Part shown: positions 1-5,862 of the stretch, piece by piece
Layout: every line of letters begins with the position of its first letter
Position numbering within the stretch: the stretch's first letter is position 1
Assembly (NCBI GenBank): GCA_002937525.1
Contig: PTKA01000110.1
Span: forward strand, 1 to 5,862
Reading direction: 5' to 3'
DNA from: Alphaproteobacteria bacterium MarineAlpha10_Bin3
GTDB lineage: Bacteria > Pseudomonadota > Alphaproteobacteria > UBA8366 > GCA-2717185
DNA length: 5,862 bases
Notes under the pieces: model-generated
Told to the model about the DNA's origin: nothing
The model's database searches: none
Seen by the model: the letters and a program-made list of their open reading frames with translations, nothing else
Program-made: the position numbers and the translations under genes

Positions 1-1014
1 CATCGTATCGCAAAACTCATTGTATGTGGCGTAACATCGGTTATGGGTGAGGTTTCGATGCATCAATCCCCACAGGCGCTCGATAGGGTTCAGGTGCGGA
101 CAATATGCTGGGATAAAGTGTAGCTCGATCCGCCGCCCCGGCTCGGCCAGCCACTCCCGGACCAGCTTGGCGTGATGGTAACGCGCGTTATCCAAGAATA
201 CGTGGATCAGCCGCATCGCTGGATACAAGGCCCCAATAGACATCAGAAGCGCAATGGTGCTCATGGCATCGACCGTCAGCACCTCGCGCATACGGGTCTG
301 GCCTGTCTCGAGATCAATGGCCCCGTGAATGTTCATTCGCTGGCGTCCGCTCGTCTGGTCAACCGCAACCTTGGTGTCCTTCGGCGCCCAGCAACCCACT
401 GGCCGCGCCGCATGGGTCGGATGCACAGCGTCGGCAAACATCACTGCCTCGTCGTCGGGCAATGTGTTCAGAAGGATGTCATAGGCCTCAATGAAGTCCT
501 GCTGTTCGGCCTCGTCAAGCTTTCGTGACACCGATTGTGGTTTACGATGCTCTATCCCCAAACGATGAAGCAGCGCGATCAGTCCCGAACGGCTCTGATA
601 GACGATGCCGAACTCCCGCTCAATCCACGCCCCGACATGGCGCGTCGTGCGCAGCAGCGTCTCGGCAACCCACAATACCAGCCGCTGCCGTTGCTCGGCG
701 CTCAAATGACAGGTGCTACCCTCGCAGCCGAACCCAGCCAACCCCAAGATCCCTTCTTCCCTGTAGAGCCGGAACCAAGTTCGAACCGTATAGTCGTCGA
801 GGAGAAGTACCGCCCCGATATCTGAGCAACTCATTCCCCGGTCCAGCAGAACAAGCGCATTCGCGCGCCGCGCCAAACGATGCTCGACCAAGCCATCGCA
901 AGCCTAATCAATCAAACCTGCCCGTTCCGTCGTGCTCAAAAATCCCGCGCGAATCATGCTCCCAACAAGAATCCTTTCTAACAGATCCGGCAAGCCTTTC
1001 TTTCGCATTCTCAT
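1..1014 (-). pseudogene. IS630-family DDE transposase, interrupted by an amber codon and cut by the window edge
   Basis: This would be a transposase that cuts and joins the element at TA targets. Read from the ATG at 1014-1012, the frame gives an N-terminal helix-turn-helix region (about residues 45-100) and an RNase-H-like DDE domain. D195 lies in MFADAVHPTH, D275 in HVFLDNARYHHA, and E312 in YCPHLNPIERLWG; 36 residues separate the last two, as expected for the family. The reading frame is still open at position 1 after 338 codons. IS630 transposases of this type are about 345 aa, so only the last few residues should be missing. Codon 37 is TAG (plus-strand positions 904-906), within GLID-stop-ACDGL. 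From memory, relatives read roughly GLIDLARDGL here, so a single TTG to TAG change fits, as does an Arg to Cys change two codons on. The next in-frame ATG (834-832) would remove part of the DNA-binding domain. The copy is therefore probably inactive unless the amber codon is suppressed. Confidence 0.85.
904..906 (-). other. In-frame amber codon (TAG) in the transposase
   Basis: On the minus strand these bases read TAG, in phase both with the upstream start at 1014 and with all of the downstream DDE domain. There is no frameshift: the same phase continues from 1014 to position 1 with this single stop. This fits one base substitution better than a wrong start choice, because the 36 codons upstream resemble the family's normal N-terminus. 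Confidence 0.8.
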
Positions 1015-1024
1015 TGAATCAGGG

Positions 1025-1402
1025 TATATCTGGGAAATGTCAGATTACACCAAGACCGGCCCGCACCCGATCATGCATCTGGTCGCCGTGTGCGAAAACC
1101 CGGCTGAGCGGCATCCTTGGCTCTGCGCCAGCCTGTACAAGGCGTTTCGCGAGGCCAAGAAACTGGCCATCGCTGATCTGGAAAAAATTGGCATCCTGGC
1201 GCTGTCCCTGCCATGGGCCAGGGCCGAACTGGCGGCGACGCGGGCGCTGCTCGGCGATGATTTCTGGCCCTACGGCGTGGCCGAAAACGCCAAGGATATC
1301 GAGACTTTGATCCGCTGTTCCCATGAACACGGGCTGACCGAGCGGCGGCTCAGTGTCGAGGAACTGTTCTCGGCGGCGACCTTCGACTACGCCAGATTAT
1401 GA
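1025..1402 (+). pseudogene. 4,5-dihydroxyphthalate decarboxylase-like protein (Pht5 type), 5'-truncated remnant
   Basis: This frame encodes the C-terminal third of a protein resembling 4,5-dihydroxyphthalate decarboxylases, a family with a periplasmic-binding-protein fold and usually about 320-335 aa. Counting from the in-frame ATG at 1037, the visible family features are TGPHPIMHLVAV (residues 7-18), ERHPWLCASLYKAF (24-37), GDDFWPYG (73-80) and HEHGLTERRLSVEELF (96-111), all near the normal C-terminus. The first two-thirds is missing and IS630 sequence sits directly upstream, so IS insertion is the likely cause. An open frame continues upstream to an ATG at 932, but those 31 codons are IS sequence and would give an artificial fusion. 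The ATG at 1037 has no good ribosome binding site. The stop overlaps the coxG start as ATGA at 1399-1402, so this was the first visible gene of the operon. Family members are often annotated as decarboxylases or ABC substrate-binding proteins on similarity alone, so the original activity is uncertain. Confidence 0.75.
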
Positions 1403-1962
1403 AAATCGAAAACAGCTTTGTTGTCTCCGCGCCGCCGGCATTGTCCTGGGCGATCCTGACCGACATCGAACGCATCGCGCCCTGCGTGCCCGGCGCGAGT
1501 CTAACCGAGGTCACCGGCGATGCGGCCTATAAGGGTTCGATCAAGGTCCGGCTCGGACCGGTCAGCCTGACCTTCAACGGTGAGATGCGTTTTATCGAAC
1601 GCGACGACGACGCCTGGACCGCCCGGCTCGCCGCGTCCGGCCAGGCCGGCCGCAACAAGGGAACGGCCAACACCGATGTTGCGTTTTCGCTGACCCCCGA
1701 AGCCAATGGCACGCGCGTGCATATCGAAACCGATCTCCGGCTGGCCGGTTCGATTGCGCAATATGGCCGCGGCGCCGGGGTCATCCAGGTCGTTGCCGAG
1801 ACGCTGATCGCCCAGTTTACGCAATGCCTGGAACAAAATATCGTCGCCGCCCCCCAGCAGGCCGAAGTGCCGCCGCCGCCGGCCGAGGCGCTATCCGCCT
1901 TCGCGCTGTTTATCGGCGCGATACGCCGTATGATCGCCCGATTGCTGGGGAGGGGACAATGA
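1399..1962 (+). CDS. coxG: CoxG-like SRPBCC protein (CO dehydrogenase subunit G family)
   Basis: The gene encodes 187 aa. The first ~145 residues are an SRPBCC (START-like) domain of the CoxG family: MKIENSFVVSAPP at the N-terminus, CVPGA (29-33), YKGSIKVRLGP (44-54), GTRVHIETDLRLAG (104-117) and AQYGRGAG (120-127). A Gln/Pro-rich linker (about 150-162, with PPPP at 158-161) leads to an amphipathic hydrophobic tail (about 163-184, with several Arg). In CO dehydrogenase systems CoxG binds quinone in its START-like pocket and links the soluble enzyme to the membrane; the tail fits that role, but the transfer to this operon is inference. The start overlaps the stop of the truncated upstream gene (ATGA) and has no clear Shine-Dalgarno sequence, so translation probably depends on coupling. 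The upstream remnant may therefore matter for expression. The tail is cytoplasmic-facing and there is no signal peptide. Confidence 0.85.
   Translation: MKIENSFVVSAPPALSWAILTDIERIAPCVPGASLTEVTGDAAYKGSIKVRLGPVSLTFNGEMRFIERDDDAWTARLAASGQAGRNKGTANTDVAFSLTPEANGTRVHIETDLRLAGSIAQYGRGAGVIQVVAETLIAQFTQCLEQNIVAAPQQAEVPPPPAEALSAFALFIGAIRRMIARLLGRGQ
1947..1955 (+). promoter_or_regulatory. Strong purine-rich ribosome binding site of coxM
   Basis: The stretch GGGGAGGGG lies just before the ATG at 1959; its GGAG core leaves six bases to the start. This is the best Shine-Dalgarno match in the operon and supports the start at 1959 over an in-frame start further upstream (1824) that would lie deep inside coxG. 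Confidence 0.7.
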
Positions 1963-2834
1963 AGCCGGCCGCGTTCGATTATCATCGGCCAAATAGCGTC
2001 GCCGAGGCGCTCGATCTGCTGGCGCGGCTCGACGACGCGAAAGTCATCGCCGGCGGTCAATCGCTCATGGCGATGATGAATTACCGCTATATCGCGCCGG
2101 AAAACCTAATCGATATCAACCGGATCGCGGCGCTGGCCGAAATCACCGAGGAAGGCGGCAATCTGCGGATCGGCGCCATGGTGCGGCAGCGCGACGCCCA
2201 GGATTCGCCGCTGCTGCGCGCCCGCGCTCCGCTGATGATCGAGGCCCTGGACCTGATCGGGCATCTGCAAACCCGCAACCGGGGCACCATCGGCGGCAGC
2301 CTTGCCCATCTCGATCCGGCGGCGGAACTGCCGGCGGTGTTCAGCGCTCATGACGCGGTGCTGCACCTCGCCAGCGCGAATGGCGCGCGCGAGGTGCCGA
2401 TCGGCGGCTGGAGCCAGGGCTTCATGGCCCCCGATCTGGAACCGGACGAGCTGTTGACCGCGATTGCATTTTCGCCCTGGCCCGCAGGTCATGGCCATGC
2501 TTTCCTGGAACTGGCGCGCCGCCATGGCGATTTTGCGCTGGCCGGCGCGGCGGCGCTGATAACCCTCGATCGACAGGGCAGGATCGACCGCGCCGCCATC
2601 GCCCTGACTGGGGTCGATATGGGGCCGGTGCGGCTGGATGCGGCGGAAGCGATGTTGGCTGGTCAGGTGCCCGGCGCGGAATTAATCGCAGCGGCTGCGC
2701 AATGCGCGGACCGGGTGGCTGGGATCGAGGACGTGCATGCGTCGCGCGATTACCGCCGACGGATCGCCGTGGTCTACACAAGACGCGCGCTGGAACTGGC
2801 CAGCCAACGCGCTGCATCGGGGGCCGGTCGATGA
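1959..2834 (+). CDS. coxM: Molybdenum hydroxylase FAD-binding subunit (CoxM/CutM family)
   Basis: The 291-aa product is the flavoprotein chain of a xanthine-oxidase-family hydroxylase. It takes electrons from the FeS subunit and passes them to the final acceptor. The start at 1959 gives the usual N-terminus MKPAAFDYHRP, follows a good ribosome binding site and overlaps the coxG stop (ATGA). The FAD-binding PCMH domain fills residues ~1-175 and carries both family signatures, AGGQSLMAMM at 31-40 (commonly AGGQSLLPLM) and TRNRGTIGGSLAHLDPAAELPA at 105-126, with TIGGS at 110-114. The C-terminal CO-dehydrogenase flavoprotein domain follows, with ELARRHGDFALAGAAA at 184-199 and the late DVHASRDYRRRIA at 258-270. 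Length is normal for the family (about 270-300 aa) and no key motif is missing. Product and partner assignment are secure; the electron acceptor is inferred to be quinone because coxG is adjacent. Confidence 0.93.
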   Translation: MKPAAFDYHRPNSVAEALDLLARLDDAKVIAGGQSLMAMMNYRYIAPENLIDINRIAALAEITEEGGNLRIGAMVRQRDAQDSPLLRARAPLMIEALDLIGHLQTRNRGTIGGSLAHLDPAAELPAVFSAHDAVLHLASANGAREVPIGGWSQGFMAPDLEPDELLTAIAFSPWPAGHGHAFLELARRHGDFALAGAAALITLDRQGRIDRAAIALTGVDMGPVRLDAAEAMLAGQVPGAELIAAAAQCADRVAGIEDVHASRDYRRRIAVVYTRRALELASQRAASGAGR

Positions 2835-3304
2835 ACGAGCCACTGGGAATATCGCTTCGCGTCAATGGCGATGCGGTCACCCGCTCGGTCGAGCCGCGCC
2901 TGACCCTGGCCGATTTTCTGCGTCATGAATTATCCCTTACCGGCACCCATATCGGCTGCGAGCATGGCGTCTGCGGCGCCTGCACGGTGCTGCTGGACGG
3001 GCGGTCGGTGCGGTCCTGCCTGATGCTGGCGGTGCAGGCCGATGGATGCGCCGTGACCACGGTCGAGGGGCTGACCCCAGCCGAAGGATTGAGCCCGCTG
3101 CAACAGGCCTTCGCCGACAATCACGGCCTGCAATGCGGCTATTGCACACCCGGCATACTCTGCACCTTGAGCGAATATCTGGACATCAACCCAAACCCCA
3201 GCGAAGGCGAAATCCGCGAAGCCTTGAGCGGCAATCTGTGCCGTTGCACCGGCTATCAGGGCATTGTCGATGCGGCGCTTGCCTATGTCCGGTCGGCGCA
3301 ATGA
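2831..3304 (+). CDS. coxS: Molybdenum hydroxylase [2Fe-2S] subunit (CoxS/CutS family)
   Basis: The 157-aa iron-sulfur chain carries electrons from the molybdenum site to FAD. All eight cluster cysteines are present. In the N-terminal plant-ferredoxin-like domain C43, C48, C51 and C63 appear in the CEHGVCGAC...C pattern. In the C-terminal all-helical domain C102 and C105 (QCGYCTPG) and C137 and C139 (GNLCRCTGYQ) bind the cluster close to the Mo cofactor. Length and spacing match the family (about 150-170 aa). The start at 2831 overlaps the coxM stop as ATGA, with a weak G-run (2819-2823) upstream, so translation is probably coupled to coxM. Gene position between the FAD and Mo chains is the M-S-L order. 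There is no twin-arginine or other signal, so the complex should be cytoplasmic. The assignment to this subunit type is secure. Confidence 0.96.
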   Translation: MNEPLGISLRVNGDAVTRSVEPRLTLADFLRHELSLTGTHIGCEHGVCGACTVLLDGRSVRSCLMLAVQADGCAVTTVEGLTPAEGLSPLQQAFADNHGLQCGYCTPGILCTLSEYLDINPNPSEGEIREALSGNLCRCTGYQGIVDAALAYVRSAQ

Positions 3305-5631
3305 GCTGGATCGGCGCGTCGGTTCCAAGGGTCGAGGACCCGGCTCTGCTGGCCGGCAAGGGGCGGTTCGTCGACGATCTGCACATGCCGAACATGGTCC
3401 ATGCCGCGTTCCTGCGCAGCCCCCATGCCCATGCGCGGATTTGCGGCATCGATACGGCGGCGGCCAGCGCCTTGCCCGGCGTTCACACGGTCCTCACCAA
3501 CGCCGATTTGCCGCCTGAACTGCGCGACCACCGGCTAATTCTCATGGTGCCGAACCCGGCCCTGCGATACCCGGTAACCGCCCATACCCTGGCCCAAGGC
3601 GAGGTGTGTTTCGTTGGCGAGGCGGTCGCCCTGATCGTCGCCGATGACCGCTATATCGCCGAGGACGCGGCTGAGCTGATCGAAGTCTATTACGATCCGT
3701 TGCCGGTGGCGGCGGACGTTCTCGCGGCCGCGGCACCAGGTGCGGCGGCTGCCCATGCGGATCGGCCGGACAATATCGCCGCCGATTTCCCAATGACCTA
3801 TGGCGATGTGGACGCGGCCTTCGCCAAGGCCGGCCATGTCTTCCAGGAATCGATTTTCGTACATCGCGGCGGCGCCCATTCGATCGAATGCCGTGGCCTG
3901 ATCGCCGCCCACGATCCGATCGCAGACGCGATGACGATCTGGGCCAATACCCAGGCCCCGCATATGATGCGCAACGCCTATGCGCGGATGATGGGCGTGC
4001 CGGAAAACCAAATCCGGGTGATCGCGCCAGCCGATGTCGGCGGCGGGTTCGGGCCGAAGGGCATGTATTATCCCGAACACTTCGCTGTCGCCACGGCGGC
4101 GAAAATGCTGGGCCGGCCGGTCAAATGGATCGAGGACCGCCGCGAACATTTCCTTGCCAGCTATCAGGAACGCGACCAGCATTGGGACGTGGAGGTCGCC
4201 GTCGATTCGCAAGGCCGGCTGCTTGGCCTGCGCGGGTCGCTGATCCACGATTCTGGCGCCTATCTGCCTTGGGGCATTGTTACGCCATTCATATCCGCGA
4301 CCACCGTGCCCGGCCCCTATGTGCTGCCGGCCTACCGCATGAACGTTACCGCCGTGTTCACCAACAAGGTGGCGACGACGCCGGTGCGCGGCGCCGGCCG
4401 GCCTCAGGCCGCCTTCGTCATGGAGCGCCTAATGGACCGGGTTGCGCGCGAACTCGGCCTCGACCCGGCCGAGGCGCGGCGGCGTAACCTGATCGGCCCG
4501 GAACGGATGCCCTATTCGGTCGGGCTGGTGTTCCGCGACGGCAGCCCGGTCATCTATGATAGCGGCGATTATCCCGCCTGCCAGAAAGAAGCCTTGGCGC
4601 TGGCCGAATACGACTCATTCCGAGCGCGGCAGGCCGAGGCACTACGAGGCGGACGTTATATCGGCATTGGCATCGCCAATTATGTCGAGGGGACCGGGCT
4701 GGGACCGTTCGAAGGCGTCAACGTCCGCATCGAGCAGAGCGGCAAGGTGACGGTCCAGACGGGCGCTGCACCACAGGGGCAGGGCCACCAGACGATGCTG
4801 GCGCAGATCGTCGCCGACCGGCTCGGCGTGCAGCCGCAAGACATTAGCGTTGCGCCCGGCGACAGCGCCGGCGTGGCGTTCGGCATCGGCACCTTCGCCA
4901 GCCGGATCACGGCCAATGCCGGGCCTTCGGCGGATATCGCGGCGACTGCCGTGCGCGAAAAACTGATCCGTGTGGCGGCGCATTTGCTGGAAGCGGCGGA
5001 AGCCGACCTTGAGCTTGCCGAGGGGCGGGTATTTGTCAAGGGCGTGCCACAACACGGCAAGAGTTTCGCCGAAATCGCCGGTTTTGCAAACGGCATGCCG
5101 GGATTTTCGCTGCCGCAGGGGATCACCGCCGGGCTCGACGATACCGCCTATTTCACGCCCGAACGTTCGACCTATGCCAACGGGTCTCATGCGGTGGAGG
5201 TCGAGGTCGATATAGAAACCGGCGATGTGACGATTCTGCGCTACAGCACGGCGCATGACTGCGGCACCCGAATCAATCCGACGATGGTTTTGGGCCAGGT
5301 GATCGGCGGCGTCGCCCATGGAATCGGCAACGCGCTGTACGAATGGATGCGCTACGATGCGGAGGCGCAGCCGCAAACGGTGAATTTCGGCGATTATCTG
5401 CTGCCGATGGCGACCGATGTTCCGCGGATCGATCAGGTTCATCTGGAAACGCCGACGCCGCTGAACCCGCTCGGCGTCAAGGGGGCGGGGGAAGGCGGCA
5501 CGATCCCGGCACTGGCGGCGATCGCCGCCGCCATCGAGGACGCGCTGTCGCCGTTCGGCGTCCATATCGACCAGAGCCCGGTGACGCCGCCCTATCTGCT
5601 GGATTTGATCGCGGCGGCCGTCAAAAACTGA
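3301..5631 (+). CDS. Molybdenum hydroxylase large subunit, xanthine oxidase family (CoxL-like, not form I CODH)
   Basis: The 776-aa catalytic chain binds the molybdopterin cytosine dinucleotide type cofactor (by family) and hydroxylates its substrate with water. Residues ~16-130 form the a/b-hammerhead domain (GKGRFVDDLHMPNMVHAAFLRSPHAHA region); the rest is the Mo-binding domain. Visible cofactor motifs are QAPHMMRN (218-225), DVGGGFGPKG (245-254), PVRGAGRP (361-368), APQGQGHQT (490-498) and KGAGEGG (727-733) with E731 as the expected catalytic base. In form I CO dehydrogenase the active-site loop is AYxCSFR, with a cysteine holding copper; here the aligned position is G364, so a CO-oxidising Cu-S-Mo centre is not expected. 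Even the form II pattern AYRGAGR is altered to PVRGAGR. The start at 3301 overlaps the coxS stop (ATGA); an in-frame start further upstream (3046) would lie inside coxS. Length is normal (about 760-800 aa). The substrate is unknown; N-heterocycles, purine-like compounds, alkaloids or aldehydes are the usual ones for this family. Confidence 0.92.
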   Translation: MSWIGASVPRVEDPALLAGKGRFVDDLHMPNMVHAAFLRSPHAHARICGIDTAAASALPGVHTVLTNADLPPELRDHRLILMVPNPALRYPVTAHTLAQGEVCFVGEAVALIVADDRYIAEDAAELIEVYYDPLPVAADVLAAAAPGAAAAHADRPDNIAADFPMTYGDVDAAFAKAGHVFQESIFVHRGGAHSIECRGLIAAHDPIADAMTIWANTQAPHMMRNAYARMMGVPENQIRVIAPADVGGGFGPKGMYYPEHFAVATAAKMLGRPVKWIEDRREHFLASYQERDQHWDVEVAVDSQGRLLGLRGSLIHDSGAYLPWGIVTPFISATTVPGPYVLPAYRMNVTAVFTNKVATTPVRGAGRPQAAFVMERLMDRVARELGLDPAEARRRNLIGPERMPYSVGLVFRDGSPVIYDSGDYPACQKEALALAEYDSFRARQAEALRGGRYIGIGIANYVEGTGLGPFEGVNVRIEQSGKVTVQTGAAPQGQGHQTMLAQIVADRLGVQPQDISVAPGDSAGVAFGIGTFASRITANAGPSADIAATAVREKLIRVAAHLLEAAEADLELAEGRVFVKGVPQHGKSFAEIAGFANGMPGFSLPQGITAGLDDTAYFTPERSTYANGSHAVEVEVDIETGDVTILRYSTAHDCGTRINPTMVLGQVIGGVAHGIGNALYEWMRYDAEAQPQTVNFGDYLLPMATDVPRIDQVHLETPTPLNPLGVKGAGEGGTIPALAAIAAAIEDALSPFGVHIDQSPVTPPYLLDLIAAAVKN

Positions 5632-5652
5632 ACCGCTATGCCGAAAGCGAGT

Positions 5653-5862
5653 TTAAATTTTTGAAAATTGGAGTTGTGTTTCTTGGGAGATCGTCTCAAG
5701 GTCTGCCGCATCAAGTATCCACTCGTCTATGAGAGATTTTGCATTCATATCCGAAAAATTAATTGGGGCTGACCCAGATAATGCCGACAAGGCGTTACCA
5801 TGGGAAGCATGCGGAAGAGCCGTCTCAGTCACTATAAGCAAGCTCGCCTTGTTGAGCATTTT
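5653..5862 (-). CDS. Unrecognised protein, 3' part only (runs off the right edge)
   Basis: A minus-strand frame ends with TAA at 5655-5653 and is open to the window edge, so it may be the C-terminal part of a longer gene; the in-frame ATG at 5859-5857 would give only 68 aa. The visible residues look soluble, with no membrane segment, no cysteine pairs and no repeat. The C-terminal half (about residues 34-68 counted from that ATG) is acidic and probably helical, including DEWILDAADLETIS. I recognise no family. It converges on coxL with 21 bases between the two stop codons. The surrounding DNA is distinctly richer in A+T than the operon, which may mean a different origin. It could also be a chance frame in non-coding DNA, since only about 70 codons are seen. 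Confidence 0.4.
   Translation of the reverse strand, partial: KMLNKASLLIVTETALPHASHGNALSALSGSAPINFSDMNAKSLIDEWILDAADLETISQETQLQFSKI

Larger units (their letters stand above)
1..1024 (-). mobile_element. IS630-family insertion sequence, partial (one end inside the window)
   Basis: An IS630/Tc1-mariner-type element occupies the left part of the window, with its transposase on the minus strand and its other end beyond position 1. The inner boundary is placed at about 1024. Recognisable transposase sequence runs back to a start at 1014, while sequence matching the neighbouring decarboxylase-like gene begins in frame at about 1025. TA dinucleotides lie at 1025-1026 and 1027-1028, and IS630 elements insert at TA, so one of these is the likely target site (inference). 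The opposite terminal repeat is outside the window, so the inverted repeat and TA duplication cannot be verified. The exact boundary is uncertain by several bases. Confidence 0.8.
1399..5631 (+). other. Translationally coupled coxG-coxM-coxS-coxL operon
   Basis: Four genes on one strand with no intergenic bases. Junctions at 1399-1402, 1959-1962, 2831-2834 and 3301-3304 are each ATGA, where the start of one gene overlaps the stop of the one before; the first of these joins the truncated decarboxylase-like gene. Such overlaps favour re-initiation by the same ribosome and similar subunit amounts. No maturation genes of the coxD/E/F or xdhC type are in the window, so they must be elsewhere if used. 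No convincing promoter is visible directly upstream of coxG; the native one presumably lay before the missing 5' part of the truncated gene. Confidence 0.88.

Noticed and set aside
1001..1030. Sigma-70 promoter at the IS end (TTTCGC ... TATATC, 18-base spacing)
   Set aside because: The -35 matches poorly and the -10 lies only a few bases before the ATG at 1037. I mention it only as a possibility to be mapped.
525..1310. Plus-strand open frame of 261 codons
   Set aside because: It crosses the IS/host junction, is antisense to the transposase and out of frame with the decarboxylase-like remnant. Its composition (Arg, Ser, Pro-rich) is that of a shadow frame.
1824..1958. Upstream in-frame start for coxM
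   Set aside because: The extra 45 residues lie inside coxG and are Arg/Ala-rich. The start at 1959 has a good ribosome binding site, the ATGA overlap and the normal family N-terminus.
3046..3300. Upstream in-frame start for the large subunit
   Set aside because: The extension is coxS sequence in another frame; the family N-terminus begins at the ATG at 3301.
3535..4248. Minus-strand open frame of 237 codons
   Set aside because: Same reasoning: antisense shadow of the large subunit, with no recognisable motifs and no ribosome binding site support.
4642..5565. Long open frame on the minus strand opposite the large subunit gene (307 codons)
   Set aside because: It is rich in Arg, His and Asp with no family features, and lies wholly opposite a well-supported gene. 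GC-rich coding DNA commonly gives such antisense frames.
3301..5631. Naming the operon an aerobic CO dehydrogenase
   Set aside because: The form I loop AYxCSFR with its copper-binding Cys is absent (PVRGAGR instead), so I kept cox names only for subunit type, not for CO oxidation.
5632..5672. Rho-independent terminator after coxL
   Set aside because: There is only a four-base CGCT/AGCG stem with a long loop before a T-containing run, and a separate AT-only hairpin. Neither is strong enough to call.

Overview
This is a GC-rich window (by eye about 63-66% G+C over most of its length) from a proteobacterium-like chromosome. The gene content (a molybdenum hydroxylase operon plus an IS630-family element) and the codon use suggest an alphaproteobacterium, but no taxonomic marker is present, so this is inference.

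Layout. (1) Positions 1 to about 1024, minus strand: the transposase end of an IS630-family insertion sequence. Its C-terminus runs off the left edge. The DDE triad is readable, but an in-frame amber codon at codon 37 breaks the gene. (2) About 1025-1402, plus strand: the C-terminal third of a 4,5-dihydroxyphthalate-decarboxylase-like (Pht5-type, periplasmic-binding-fold) gene. Its 5' part is missing exactly where the IS begins, so the IS appears to have truncated it. (3) 1399-5631, plus strand: four genes in the order coxG, coxM, coxS, coxL. Each junction, including that with the truncated gene, is an ATGA overlap, so the five reading frames form one translationally coupled unit. (4) 5632-5862: a clearly more AT-rich stretch carrying the 3' part of an unrecognised minus-strand reading frame that converges on the operon.

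How the genes work together. CoxM (FAD), CoxS (two [2Fe-2S] clusters) and CoxL (molybdenum cofactor) are the three chains of a xanthine-oxidase-family hydroxylase. Electrons would pass from Mo through the FeS clusters to FAD. CoxG is an SRPBCC-fold protein with a Pro-rich linker and an amphipathic C-terminal tail; in CO dehydrogenase systems it connects the enzyme to the membrane quinone pool. CoxL does not carry the form I CO dehydrogenase signature (AYxCSFR) but PVRGAGR, so CO is an unlikely substrate. The gene order M-S-L is nevertheless the form I order. The linked decarboxylase-like remnant suggests that the original operon handled an organic, perhaps aromatic or heterocyclic, acid. The substrate cannot be read from the sequence.

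Most notable: an apparently intact four-gene hydroxylase module of unknown substrate whose first gene, and probably native promoter, were cut off by an IS that has itself acquired a nonsense mutation.
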